Below, one piece after another: positions 6,034-13,678 of a stretch of 15,432 bases of DNA. The notes beneath the pieces were generated by a model. That model ran no database searches. It was given only the letters and a program-made list of their open reading frames with translations, and was not told the DNA's origin. The stretch's first letter is position 1. Each line of letters opens with the position of its first letter. The position numbers and the translations under genes were made by a program. The DNA is from UBA1206 sp045643125. Lineage in GTDB: Bacteria > Bacillota > Clostridia > Oscillospirales > CAG-382. The stretch covers positions 1 through 15,432 of the forward strand of contig JAZUKE010000068.1 of assembly GCA_045643125.1 (NCBI GenBank), in the 5' to 3' direction.

Positions 6034-7702
6034 GCTTCTGTTCGATAACGTCGATCAATCCGTGTGTCGTCATTTTGATATCGGGGATAACGGGCAGACT
6101 TACGAAAGCAAGATTCATAAACGGATCGATCCCGTCCGCGTGTCCGAGTTTTGCCGCGGCTTCGCGTACTTCGTCATTATGCTTTGCCATTTCGGCTGCG
6201 CTCTTGACTCCCATCAAGCCGGATATCGGCAATTCCATAGCAGCCAGGATCTTGCCGTTAAGTACAACAGCAAGTCCGCCGCCTATTTTGCGGATATAAT
6301 TTGCGGCGACCGCCATATCTTCTTCGTTTGCACCTACGACGATCAGGTTGTGAGAATCGTGAGAAACGGACGATGCGATCGCGCCTTCTTTGACGCCCAT
6401 ACCGGTTATGAAGCCCAGACCTATGTGGCCCGTATTGGAATGACGTTCGATGACCGCAAGCTTCAAAATATCACGCTTAAGGTCGATGCCGTTGGATGCC
6501 GTGAAATCAAGGTCCATAATCTCCTGTTTCGTAATAAGCTCACCGGGCAGTACCTTGATAACTCTGCACTGCTTATCCTTGGGCTGAACATAGAAGTCTT
6601 CTTTTTTGATTTCATCAAGGCGGAAAGAATTATTGACCTTCTGCCACAATTCGTCGTTCACAGGTTTTGCGTCAAACTGTTTTGCTTCGCCGTTTTCCGC
6701 AACCTTGCATCCCTTATAATAAACGTCGGCTACTTTTACGGTTTCAAGATCATCCAATACCAGCAGATCGGCCTTATAGCCCGGTGCAATGGCACCCAGG
6801 GCGTTCAAGCCGTATCTCTGCGCTGCCTGATATGTTGCAATTCTGATCGCCGTCAGAACGGATTTGCCGTTTTCCGCAACGGTACGGATAATACTGTCTA
6901 TATGACCGTTATTCAGAATATCAGCCGGATGCTTGTCGTCCGTTACGAGCAGGCATCTGCGCGAATACGGTTCGTCGAACAGGTCGATAAGACCTTTTAC
7001 ATTACGCGCTGCGGTACCCTGACGGATCATTATCCATTGACCTTTGCTGAGTTTTTCGATCGCTTCCTCGAATGTCGAACATTCGTGATCGTCGAAAATC
7101 CCGCTTGCGATATAATCGTCAAGCTGTCTTCCGTTCAGCATAGGCGCATGACCGTTCACGATCTTGCCGGCAGCCTTTGTAACGGCGATCTTTTCAAGAA
7201 CTTCGGCGTCTCTGAAAACGACTCCGGGGTAGTTCATCATTTCGCCGAGTCCCAATATACGGGGATTATCAAGATATTTTTCAATGTCCTTTGCGGAAAT
7301 AACGGCGCCCGCTTCGTCAAAAGGCGTTGCGGGAACGCAGGAAGGGATCATAAAATAGACGTTCATAGGCAAACCGTCGGTCGCTTCCAGCATATATTCG
7401 ATGCCCTGAAGACCGGAAACGTTTGCTATTTCGTGAGGATCGGCGATCACGGTCGTGGTGCCGTGAGGCAGACAAGCGCGTACAAATTCCGCAGGCTGAA
7501 GCATACTGCTTTCGATGTGAATATGTCCGTCAATAAAGCCCGGGCAAATGGTTTTGCCGGCTGCATCAACGACTTTATCGGCTGTCTCATTTTCCAGATT
7601 GCCGACGGCGATAATGGTATCGTCCTCGATCAATACGTCGGCACGTTCCGTTTTGTCAAGAAATACATTGACGATATAACCGTTTTTGAAAAGTGTCTTC
7701 AT
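6011..7702 (-). CDS. ade: adenine deaminase
   Basis: This 563-residue metal-dependent amidohydrolase would convert adenine to hypoxanthine and ammonia in purine salvage. The metal-binding motif is CPGFIDGHIHIESSML (H60, H62, E64), followed by ACLPHGTTTVIADPHEIANV, NGHAPMLNG, DDHECST and LLVTDDKHP, all characteristic of bacterial Ade. The C-terminal adenine-deaminase domain is present (TGHIGLGFITGMGVKEGAIASSVSHDSHN quoted in parts: GFITGMG, SSVSHDSHN) and the length is typical. The start at 7702 is preferred over an ATG at 7759 because GAGAGGGAC precedes it at normal spacing and MKTLFKNGYIVN is the usual N-terminus. It has its own promoter at 7778-7806. It lies upstream of the MATE gene and shares a purine theme with guanine deaminase in the same block. 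Confidence 0.95.
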   Translation of the reverse strand: MKTLFKNGYIVNVFLDKTERADVLIEDDTIIAVGNLENETADKVVDAAGKTICPGFIDGHIHIESSMLQPAEFVRACLPHGTTTVIADPHEIANVSGLQGIEYMLEATDGLPMNVYFMIPSCVPATPFDEAGAVISAKDIEKYLDNPRILGLGEMMNYPGVVFRDAEVLEKIAVTKAAGKIVNGHAPMLNGRQLDDYIASGIFDDHECSTFEEAIEKLSKGQWIMIRQGTAARNVKGLIDLFDEPYSRRCLLVTDDKHPADILNNGHIDSIIRTVAENGKSVLTAIRIATYQAAQRYGLNALGAIAPGYKADLLVLDDLETVKVADVYYKGCKVAENGEAKQFDAKPVNDELWQKVNNSFRLDEIKKEDFYVQPKDKQCRVIKVLPGELITKQEIMDLDFTASNGIDLKRDILKLAVIERHSNTGHIGLGFITGMGVKEGAIASSVSHDSHNLIVVGANEEDMAVAANYIRKIGGGLAVVLNGKILAAMELPISGLMGVKSAAEMAKHNDEVREAAAKLGHADGIDPFMNLAFVSLPVIPDIKMTTHGLIDVIEQKLVPLFVD

Positions 7703-7777
7703 TTTTATTGTCCCTCTCTTTTTTATTGGCTGCATTTTCACAAGACGGCAAAGCAGCAACCGTATTTTACTCTTCTC

Positions 7778-7806
7778 ATTGTATCATACTTTCCGCGATA
7801 AATCAA
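7778..7806 (-). promoter_or_regulatory. promoter of adenine deaminase
   Basis: On the minus strand TTGATT (7801-7806) and TACAAT (7778-7783) are 17 bases apart. The predicted start near 7771 gives a leader of about 70 bases. That leader holds only a weak GCTGC/GCAGC pairing and nothing resembling a purine aptamer. Confidence 0.7.
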
Positions 7807-7919
7807 CTCTTTTTTCTTTATTCTTTCATAATATTAAATATAATCTTTCTGCCCCGCATTGCGGAAATACTGAACTGTACGACCGATGACTTTTTTGAAA
7901 ATGAATAGAGTATAAAAGA

Positions 7920-7958
7920 AAAAGTACCTGACATACTTTCCGTACGTCAGGCACTTTT
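7920..7958 (-). terminator. strong rho-independent terminator after the solute-binding protein gene
   Basis: Seventeen positions (7920-7936) pair with 7942-7958 around a five-base loop. On the minus-strand RNA every position pairs, two through G-U. The second arm ends in CUUUUUC, a U tract. It starts 22 bases after the stop codon at 7980 and insulates that operon from the adenine deaminase promoter. Upstream of that promoter, between 7807 and 7919, I see only AT-rich sequence. Confidence 0.9.
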
Positions 7959-7979
7959 GATATTCATAAATGTATTAAA

Positions 7980-9509
7980 TCATTCTTCGCCGGTGATCTT
8001 TTCGATAAAATCGTTCAGCGCTTTGTTGTAACCGCCGAAATAAGATTCGCTCTTTGAAACGTAAGTGTTGGTGCTGCCGCCGCTTATTACGTTGTTGTAG
8101 AACTGAATGATGTTGTTGAAGTTATAAGCGTCGGAAAGGTCATATTTGCGGCTCTTGAAGATGAGGTCGATGTTCTTTTCGGATTCCTCGTCTTTGGTCT
8201 TCTGACCTTTCAGCACCAGGTTGTAATAAGACGGAGTGATCATCTTTTTGCCGTAGTACGCAAGCGCTTCGATGGTGAACAGAGTCATATCAAGTTCGTC
8301 GGCAGGGCAGCAGATGGGAACGGACACGAACATGACGTCGTATACGTTACCGGATGCACAGTAAGCGTCCTGCGTTTCGTTGACCTTCGGCATCGGAATG
8401 ATACCGTAATCAATATCGGAAGAAGTCATTATTTCGTTGAAAAGGTTGTCTATCTTCGAAGGCATGAAGAGGGAATTGCCGTTTGCGAAGATCCTTACGG
8501 CGTCATCATAAACGCCGGAATCCCACGCGCCGTAGAAATCGGCGATACCGCAGTATGACGAATCCTTGAACATCGTGAACAACTTGTCAAAACATTCGAC
8601 GTTTCTCTCATCGGTGATGCAGAGCTCGGGGATATCGTCGGAATTCTTCTGTACCTTTGCGCATCCGTAGCCGAGCATAAACATAATTCCGTCGTAAGCT
8701 CTGCCTACAACACCCCAGACATCTCCGTCTTCGGGCTTGAATGACATTTTATCGCCGTGCATGAGCGTGACCTGCTTTGCCATTTCGGTCATTTTATCCA
8801 TGGTCCACTCGTTTTTGCTGACGATCTCATAGGGATCTTCAAAATTGTACTGCTTTATCATGTCCTTGTTGAAGAGCATTACCCAAGTAGCGTTGTCGTC
8901 TGTAACGCAGATATCGCCGGTAAGGAAGAACAGCTTGTTCGCAATGGACATATCCTTTATAAGGCCCTGATCCCAGTAGTCGGCTTCAAAATTGATATAA
9001 CCTTTTCCGCCGTTGGCTTCGTTGTTGATTTCATAGAAATCATAGAAATAACCGTCGGCAGTCTTGGGCGCCATGTAGAATGCGGAGGCGCAGGCGATAT
9101 TGTATTTGAGACCGCCGCTGATGGCGGTTTCGAGTTCCGTGGGAACGGTGGAATCATGGGAGGCGTAGCGAAGTTCGATCGAGATGCCGTATTTGTCTTT
9201 AAGCGCTCTTGAACGCTCGACGAAAACGACCGAAAGTCCTTCGTCCGTTGCTTCATCCTGCCAGAATTCGCCGGCGAAAACGTCTTTTGAATCGGGCATG
9301 AGCAGGATCAGCGATTCATCCCAGCGTTTTTCTTCAAGGGGACAATCGTCGACGGATACTTCTTCCGACGATTCTTCGACAGCCGAAACATCGGGAGCGG
9401 ATTCCGTTTTGCTTTCGGCGGCAGATGATTCATTTCCGGGTTCCGAACAAGCCGCAAGAAATGCTATCGTCATAACGGCGACGAGAATGAGAGATACGAT
9501 GCGTTTCAT
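7980..9509 (-). CDS. extracellular solute-binding lipoprotein (ABC-transporter type)
   Basis: This 509-residue secreted lipoprotein has a signal peptide MKRIVSLILVAVMTIAFLAAC with a lipobox (LAAC, lipidated C21). It is followed by a Ser/Glu-rich linker to about residue 60 and then a type-1-like binding-protein body. Cues include FWQDEATDEGLSVVFVERSRAL near the start, NKLFFLTGDICVTDDNATWVMLFNKDMI mid-protein (quoted in parts: FLTGDI, MLFNKDMI) and the Trp-rich NEWTMDKMTEMAKQV. These patterns match carbohydrate-type (family 1) binding proteins of Clostridia. The start at 9509 is chosen for AGAGG at good spacing and for the proper signal peptide; an ATG at 9572 would add 21 non-signal residues. 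No permease or ATPase gene is adjacent, so it is an orphan that must borrow a transporter or act as a sensor. It follows the phosphoesterase gene by 59 bases and probably shares its promoter. Confidence 0.88.
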   Translation of the reverse strand: MKRIVSLILVAVMTIAFLAACSEPGNESSAAESKTESAPDVSAVEESSEEVSVDDCPLEEKRWDESLILLMPDSKDVFAGEFWQDEATDEGLSVVFVERSRALKDKYGISIELRYASHDSTVPTELETAISGGLKYNIACASAFYMAPKTADGYFYDFYEINNEANGGKGYINFEADYWDQGLIKDMSIANKLFFLTGDICVTDDNATWVMLFNKDMIKQYNFEDPYEIVSKNEWTMDKMTEMAKQVTLMHGDKMSFKPEDGDVWGVVGRAYDGIMFMLGYGCAKVQKNSDDIPELCITDERNVECFDKLFTMFKDSSYCGIADFYGAWDSGVYDDAVRIFANGNSLFMPSKIDNLFNEIMTSSDIDYGIIPMPKVNETQDAYCASGNVYDVMFVSVPICCPADELDMTLFTIEALAYYGKKMITPSYYNLVLKGQKTKDEESEKNIDLIFKSRKYDLSDAYNFNNIIQFYNNVISGGSTNTYVSKSESYFGGYNKALNDFIEKITGEE

Positions 9510-9568
9510 AGTTGTTACCTCTTTTCTTGTTTCATTTGTATTTGATTCATTGAAGATATATCGATAAT

Positions 9569-10741
9569 TCAATATTCAATACCGTCCGGCAGGAAACGGT
9601 GACCGCCCGAACCGTAACAGTTCTGACCGGCGCCGTAACGGAAAGCGCGGATACGACGTTTTCTGCAGTCTATGTTTATTATGTCAAAGCAATTCTGCGA
9701 AAAAGTTCCGGGGATCCTTGCAACTCTCGCGTCACTGCAGTTGTCTGTGCAGGAAGCGTTTGCGGTGGTGATCAGGTTTATACCGTGTACTTTTTCGTAT
9801 TTGTCGCAGTGCTCGTGACCGAGCAGCCACGTGATGATATGAGGTCGTTTGGAAAGGAAAGCGTATTTCGTATAGTTGGCGTGGAGGCTTATATCAAAAG
9901 AACCGTTCGCGGGGAAGCGGTATTCGTGATCGTATTTTCCGGCATTATTGAACGCGGCAGTAAGCTCGAACAATTTTGAAATAGAGTTCTCGTATGCCGG
10001 TTCGGCTTTGCAGCCGTATGACGGTGCCATGTGAGTCACGATGATAATGCCCCAGTCTTTTTCGGCTTTGTCATCAAAATCAAGCGCGGTGTGGGCTATC
10101 CAGTTGAGCTGCTCGTCCGAAACGCCCCAAGCCGAAGCGCTGTAATACAGAACCTTTCCGTCAGCATCCGTCGTGAGCTTATCAACGTCGAGGGTATCCG
10201 CCGATATTATCCTTATTTTATGTTCTTCTATGTCGCAGTAATGCCACGATGACTTTACGCCGTCTGACTTTATCTGACGCTTTATTCCGTACTCCTTTTC
10301 GGCATAGTCAAGAAAAAGACTTCCGAAATCGGTGTCGGTCAGCACATTGCACGGATAATTCTTCCAATCGTTTATATCGTGGTTTCCTTTGGAAAAAATA
10401 AACGGTACACGGCATTCTTTTGCGATTTCAAAGAACTTTTCGGCTCTTTCGTACGCGTCGCGTTTTTGCGTGACGTTGAAAGGCGTTATGATATCGCCGG
10501 CATGGACAACCGCGTCAAACGGCACTTTTGAATTATTTACGTAGTCTATCGTGCGCTTCACGTTCTCGAGACATTCGTCGGGATTTATCAGATCAATGTG
10601 GCTGTCCGTGAAAAACAGGATGTTGGCGCGTTTGTACTGATCGTTGGACGTCAGCTTGTCGGACATTGTGCCGACCGAATACGGTATAAATGCACGTTCG
10701 AGCATGAATTCCTCAAATGCAGCTGTTTTGTCATAAGACAT
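9569..10741 (-). CDS. calcineurin-like metallophosphoesterase
   Basis: This 390-residue protein has the full set of metallophosphatase motifs in order: FFTDSHID (D46, H48), HAGDI (D83), SKGNHD (N120, H121, D122), VTHMAP (H237) and LLGHEHCD (H309, H311). These ligate a two-metal centre that hydrolyses phosphomonoesters or diesters. It has no signal peptide or membrane segment, so it should be cytoplasmic. The substrate cannot be inferred, but the layout resembles large phosphohydrolases linked to surface or sugar-phosphate metabolism. The start at 10741 (MSYDKTAAF) is preferred because AAAGGAT is eight bases upstream; the ATG six bases earlier is too close to it. It is the first gene of a two-gene operon driven by an excellent promoter at 10803-10830. 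Confidence 0.9.
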   Translation of the reverse strand: MSYDKTAAFEEFMLERAFIPYSVGTMSDKLTSNDQYKRANILFFTDSHIDLINPDECLENVKRTIDYVNNSKVPFDAVVHAGDIITPFNVTQKRDAYERAEKFFEIAKECRVPFIFSKGNHDINDWKNYPCNVLTDTDFGSLFLDYAEKEYGIKRQIKSDGVKSSWHYCDIEEHKIRIISADTLDVDKLTTDADGKVLYYSASAWGVSDEQLNWIAHTALDFDDKAEKDWGIIIVTHMAPSYGCKAEPAYENSISKLFELTAAFNNAGKYDHEYRFPANGSFDISLHANYTKYAFLSKRPHIITWLLGHEHCDKYEKVHGINLITTANASCTDNCSDARVARIPGTFSQNCFDIINIDCRKRRIRAFRYGAGQNCYGSGGHRFLPDGIEY

Positions 10742-10802
10742 GGTCATTATCCTTTCAAAGGCTTTGATACTTTGATAAAGCGAGCACATCTCACTGAATA
10801 TA

Positions 10803-10830
10803 ATTATACCGTGGCAAGCACGTATGTCAA
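10803..10830 (-). promoter_or_regulatory. promoter of the phosphoesterase and solute-binding protein operon
   Basis: On the minus strand perfect TTGACA (10825-10830) and perfect TATAAT (10803-10808) are 16 bases apart. It is back-to-back with the plus-strand promoter at 10904-10932. Confidence 0.85.
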
Positions 10831-10862
10831 TAAAACTCGTACAAAAAACGCAAAAATAGTCA

Positions 10863-10896
10863 CGTTTTTGAATGAATGCGTCGTTTTTGAATGAAT
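10863..10896. repeat. 15 bp direct repeat between divergent promoters, candidate activator operator
   Basis: CGTTTTTGAATGAAT occurs exactly at 10863-10877 and again at 10882-10896, a period of 19 bases or about two helical turns. The pair lies between two -35 boxes (10830 on the minus strand and 10904 on the plus strand). The second copy ends seven bases before the plus -35. Direct-repeat half-sites next to a -35 box are typical of AraC-family activators, and one such regulator is encoded 2.8 kb away. The link to that protein is inference. Confidence 0.6.
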
Positions 10897-10903
10897 ATTT
10901 GTA

Positions 10904-10932
10904 TTGAAAATCCGCGATAAATGTGTTAAAAT
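10904..10932 (+). promoter_or_regulatory. promoter of the DUF4855 lipoprotein gene
   Basis: TTGAAA (10904-10909) and TAAAAT (10927-10932) are 17 bases apart. The predicted start near 10939 is about ten bases before the AAGGAGA ribosome binding site (10948-10954) of the gene that starts at 10963. Confidence 0.75.
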
Positions 10933-10962
10933 AAACAAAAACAAAGCAAGGAGAGTCATTCG

Positions 10963-13509
10963 ATGAAAATTAAAAAGATTCAGTCGGTTTTTCTCGCGTT
11001 TCTCGTCATTTTGTCGGCGGTTCTGACCGCCTGTTCCGGCGGAAACACGGAAACGAGCGCCGAACAGTCGGGATCGTTCGGCGAAAGCGCTGCCGCCTCG
11101 TCGGAAGCAAGCGCGGAAGAAAGCACGGAAGCGTCAGGCGAGGAGTCCTCGGAACCTGCCGAGGTCTTCACATACAGAACGCCGGTCACGGTGGGCTGTT
11201 CTTATACGACGTCGAAGCCTGCCGGCGACAGCTACGCCGATTCGTACGGGATCGAGCTTACCGACGGCCTTGTGAGCGAACGCGAAGGCGCCGCGTACAT
11301 CGACGCGCATTTTGCGGGCTACGGGATAGGTGCGTATAATATTCTGTCGGTCATCGTCGATCTCGGCGAAACGAAAGACAGACTTTATTCGTTTGAAGTC
11401 GATTATCTTGACATTGATTCATCCGGCATCCTTGCGCCGAGCGCGTTTGCCGTCGCAGTGTCGGATGACGGCAAGACGTTCACTTCGTTAGGCTCAATAA
11501 AGATAAAAGGCGAAAGCAACTCCACCTGCAAGACCGCGGTCATCGAGATACCGCATAGTGTTTCGGCGCGTTACATACGTTTCAACATAACGACGGGTAA
11601 CTACTGGGTGTTCATCGACGAAGTGACCGCTTATGCCGATATTGAAGGCGGAAGCGGAAACGACGGATTCAAAAAAGCGGTTTCCGCGTCCTACGCCGAC
11701 GATATGCCGACCGACGCAGAGATCACGGAATCCCTCGGCAAAGTATCTTCCGGCGTCCCCGACAAGACGCTCGAACGCCGCAACATAGTGAAGGACAAGG
11801 CGTATAAGGCATCGGTGAAATCGCAGGGCGATTTTGCGGACGACGGCAGAAAACTCACCGACGGCAAAACGGGAGCCGGAATAGAAAGCGATACCTGGGC
11901 AGCTTATCCCGCGGACAACGGTGTTGAATTCGTTTTTGACATTGGACGCGAAAGAACAGATATTGCCGCTTTCTCCGTCAATGCGGCGGCGGCAAACGTG
12001 CTTCAGATAGGATATCCCGTATACGTTTCGTTCTATGTGAGCAGCAATAAAAATGACTGGTACCCGGTGGGTATGGTATTTGCGCCGACGACATACGACG
12101 CGGTCTATGAGTTCGTGCTTGAACTTCCCGTTACGGTAAAAGCAAGATATGTAAAAGCCGTTTTACCGTCTTCCGAATTATACGCACAGTATTTGTTGGA
12201 CGAGATCGGCGTTTACGCCTATTGGGGCGAGACCGTAAAGCCCGAAATATCCGGCAGCTGGCTTTCTCCGTCGCCCGATACGCTCAAGGGCGTTCACGAC
12301 GTTTTCCTTGCGTACCATTCCAAGTCCAATAACTGGTCGGCGTCCACGTTTATGAATATCATCGGATATACCGACAAGGAAGGCAATACCGTCGATACGC
12401 TCTTTGACGGCGTGCTGTTCCTTATGAGCGGAGGCTTCCCGTCCAACAGCGACAGCAGCACGGGCGGCTCCAACAGATACAATATGTCCGACGTGAATTG
12501 GCTCATAAAAACGCTGTTTGCCGACGGCAAAAACATATCCGCCCTTGAAGAAGCCGCGGGTGACCTTAAAACCCGTCTCAAACTCGACGACGGATATAAA
12601 GTCAAATATTTCCTGTCGCTCTATACGCCGAACAGCGAGGATTTCGGCGATGTTGACGGCGACGGCGTAAGCGAGAATTCGCTTGACAACACGGGCAGAA
12701 AAAAGATAGCCGGATATCTTGTGGATGAGTTTTACAAAGAATTTGCCCTGCACGAATACAAGAATATCGAATTCGGCGGATTTTATTGGTACAACGAGGG
12801 CATAAGCGACAATCTGAAGCCCGTCGTCAGTTACGTCACGGACAAGGTACACGAGCATAACGATCAGGTATTCTGGATACCTTATTATCAGGCGGCAGGG
12901 TATACGAGCTGGAAAGACGTCGGCATCGACGTTGCCTGTCTGCAGCCCAACTACGCTTTCAGCGACACCGTTCCCAAGAGCAGACTGCTTGATGCCGCAA
13001 AGATCGCAAAGAAGAACGGAATGTGCATCGAGATCGAAATGGACTACCGCGCAGGCGGAATAAATACCGCGTCCACGCAAAGATATTTCGATTATCTCGC
13101 ATCAGGCGCGGAGCTTGGATATATGACCGATTCGATACATATGTATTACATCGGGCTGACGAACTTCGACGGCGACGCATACAGAAGCGACACCGGCAGA
13201 CGGCTGATGTACGATTACACCTACCGTTTCATCAAGGGTACGCTGGAAGTGCATCCCGAAGTGATCGACGTGCCGGAAGCGCATACCGACAAGGACAGCG
13301 AAATCGTCATCGACCTTGTGAGCGACGTGGGATATAAGCAGTTCGAGACATTCGTTTCGCCGTCTCACGGCTCCGTCACGATCACTGCCGACGGCAAAGC
13401 CGTGTATTACCCGGCAAAAGGATTTACGGGCAAGGATACGTTCGGTTTCAGATATACCGAACGACTCGGCTGGTCTGACGAATGTACCGTTACCGTGAAC
13501 GTGGGATAA
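10963..13509 (+). CDS. large surface lipoprotein with discoidin-like regions, DUF4855 domain and C-terminal Ig-like domain
   Basis: This is an 848-residue protein. A signal peptide ends in lipobox LTAC (C24), followed by a Ser/Glu/Ala linker (25-67). Residues 75-226 and 275-420 look like two discoidin or F5/8C-type beta-sandwich modules, with paired cues such as SARYIRFNI and KARYVKAVL, and FIDEVTAYA and LLDEIGVYAY near their ends. Residues 440-760 match DUF4855: HDVFLAYHSKSNNW, FDGVLFLMSGG, YFLSLYTPN, FGGFYWYNEGI (E612), FWIPYYQAAGY, CLQPNYAFSD and CIEIEMD (E690, E692). I recall this as a TIM-barrel-like family of unproven function; the conserved glutamates suggest a glycoside hydrolase. Residues 775-848 are Ig-like (SPSHGSVTITADGKAVYY). 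A DVDGDG stretch at 563-568 may bind calcium. The start is fixed by AAGGAGA. It probably acts on glycans at the cell surface. Confidence 0.85.
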   Translation: MKIKKIQSVFLAFLVILSAVLTACSGGNTETSAEQSGSFGESAAASSEASAEESTEASGEESSEPAEVFTYRTPVTVGCSYTTSKPAGDSYADSYGIELTDGLVSEREGAAYIDAHFAGYGIGAYNILSVIVDLGETKDRLYSFEVDYLDIDSSGILAPSAFAVAVSDDGKTFTSLGSIKIKGESNSTCKTAVIEIPHSVSARYIRFNITTGNYWVFIDEVTAYADIEGGSGNDGFKKAVSASYADDMPTDAEITESLGKVSSGVPDKTLERRNIVKDKAYKASVKSQGDFADDGRKLTDGKTGAGIESDTWAAYPADNGVEFVFDIGRERTDIAAFSVNAAAANVLQIGYPVYVSFYVSSNKNDWYPVGMVFAPTTYDAVYEFVLELPVTVKARYVKAVLPSSELYAQYLLDEIGVYAYWGETVKPEISGSWLSPSPDTLKGVHDVFLAYHSKSNNWSASTFMNIIGYTDKEGNTVDTLFDGVLFLMSGGFPSNSDSSTGGSNRYNMSDVNWLIKTLFADGKNISALEEAAGDLKTRLKLDDGYKVKYFLSLYTPNSEDFGDVDGDGVSENSLDNTGRKKIAGYLVDEFYKEFALHEYKNIEFGGFYWYNEGISDNLKPVVSYVTDKVHEHNDQVFWIPYYQAAGYTSWKDVGIDVACLQPNYAFSDTVPKSRLLDAAKIAKKNGMCIEIEMDYRAGGINTASTQRYFDYLASGAELGYMTDSIHMYYIGLTNFDGDAYRSDTGRRLMYDYTYRFIKGTLEVHPEVIDVPEAHTDKDSEIVIDLVSDVGYKQFETFVSPSHGSVTITADGKAVYYPAKGFTGKDTFGFRYTERLGWSDECTVTVNVG

Positions 13510-13514
13510 CATAA

Positions 13515-13562
13515 CAAAAGCCGACGGTGAGCGCACCATAACGCTTGCCGTCGGCGGTTTTG
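13515..13562. terminator. bidirectional terminator shared by the lipoprotein and AraC genes
   Basis: GCCGACGG (13520-13527) pairs with CCGTCGGC (13548-13555), with an inner AGCG/CGCT stem (13530-13533 with 13542-13545). CAAAA precedes it and GGTTTTG follows, so U tracts exist on both strands. It starts six bases after the lipoprotein stop and also lies downstream of the converging AraC gene, which ends at 13679. Confidence 0.85.
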
Positions 13563-13629
13563 TTGAAATGAAAGTGTCAAATAAAAGCAAAATAGTACCG
13601 AAATATAACACAAATGTTCCGAATTTGAA

Positions 13630-13673
13630 TTTACAAAGGCGCGGATATATGCTATAATCACGTTTGACGGAGG
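13630..13673 (+). promoter_or_regulatory. promoter and ribosome binding site pointing antisense into the AraC gene
   Basis: TTTACA (13630-13635) and perfect TATAAT (13653-13658) are 17 bases apart on the plus strand. They are followed by GGAGG (13669-13673) and, nine bases later, an ATG at 13683. The frame is only nine codons (MFFCPFCLR, stop at 13710-13712) and overlaps the 3' end of the AraC gene in antisense. All signals of a gene start are present but no gene follows, so this may be an antisense RNA promoter, a tiny peptide, or the remnant of a displaced gene. Confidence 0.5.
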
Positions 13674-13678
13674 ATTTG

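Noticed and set aside
7703..7771. Adenine riboswitch in the leader of adenine deaminase
   Set aside because: The leader is about 70 bases, with only one weak five-base pairing and no conserved purine-aptamer core.
6062..7801. Long plus-strand open frame of 579 codons opposite adenine deaminase
   Set aside because: The minus-strand frame encodes a clear, full-length enzyme with conserved motifs, a promoter and a ribosome binding site. The plus frame is Cys/Phe/Arg-rich without recognisable domains and reflects codon bias of the real gene.
9510..9572. Upstream ATG for the solute-binding protein
   Set aside because: It would add 21 polar residues before a proper signal peptide, and its ATG overlaps the end of the preceding gene without a ribosome binding site.
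12178..13080. 300-codon minus-strand frame inside the DUF4855 lipoprotein gene
   Set aside because: It lies wholly within a well-supported gene, has no ribosome binding site, and its product matches nothing I recognise.
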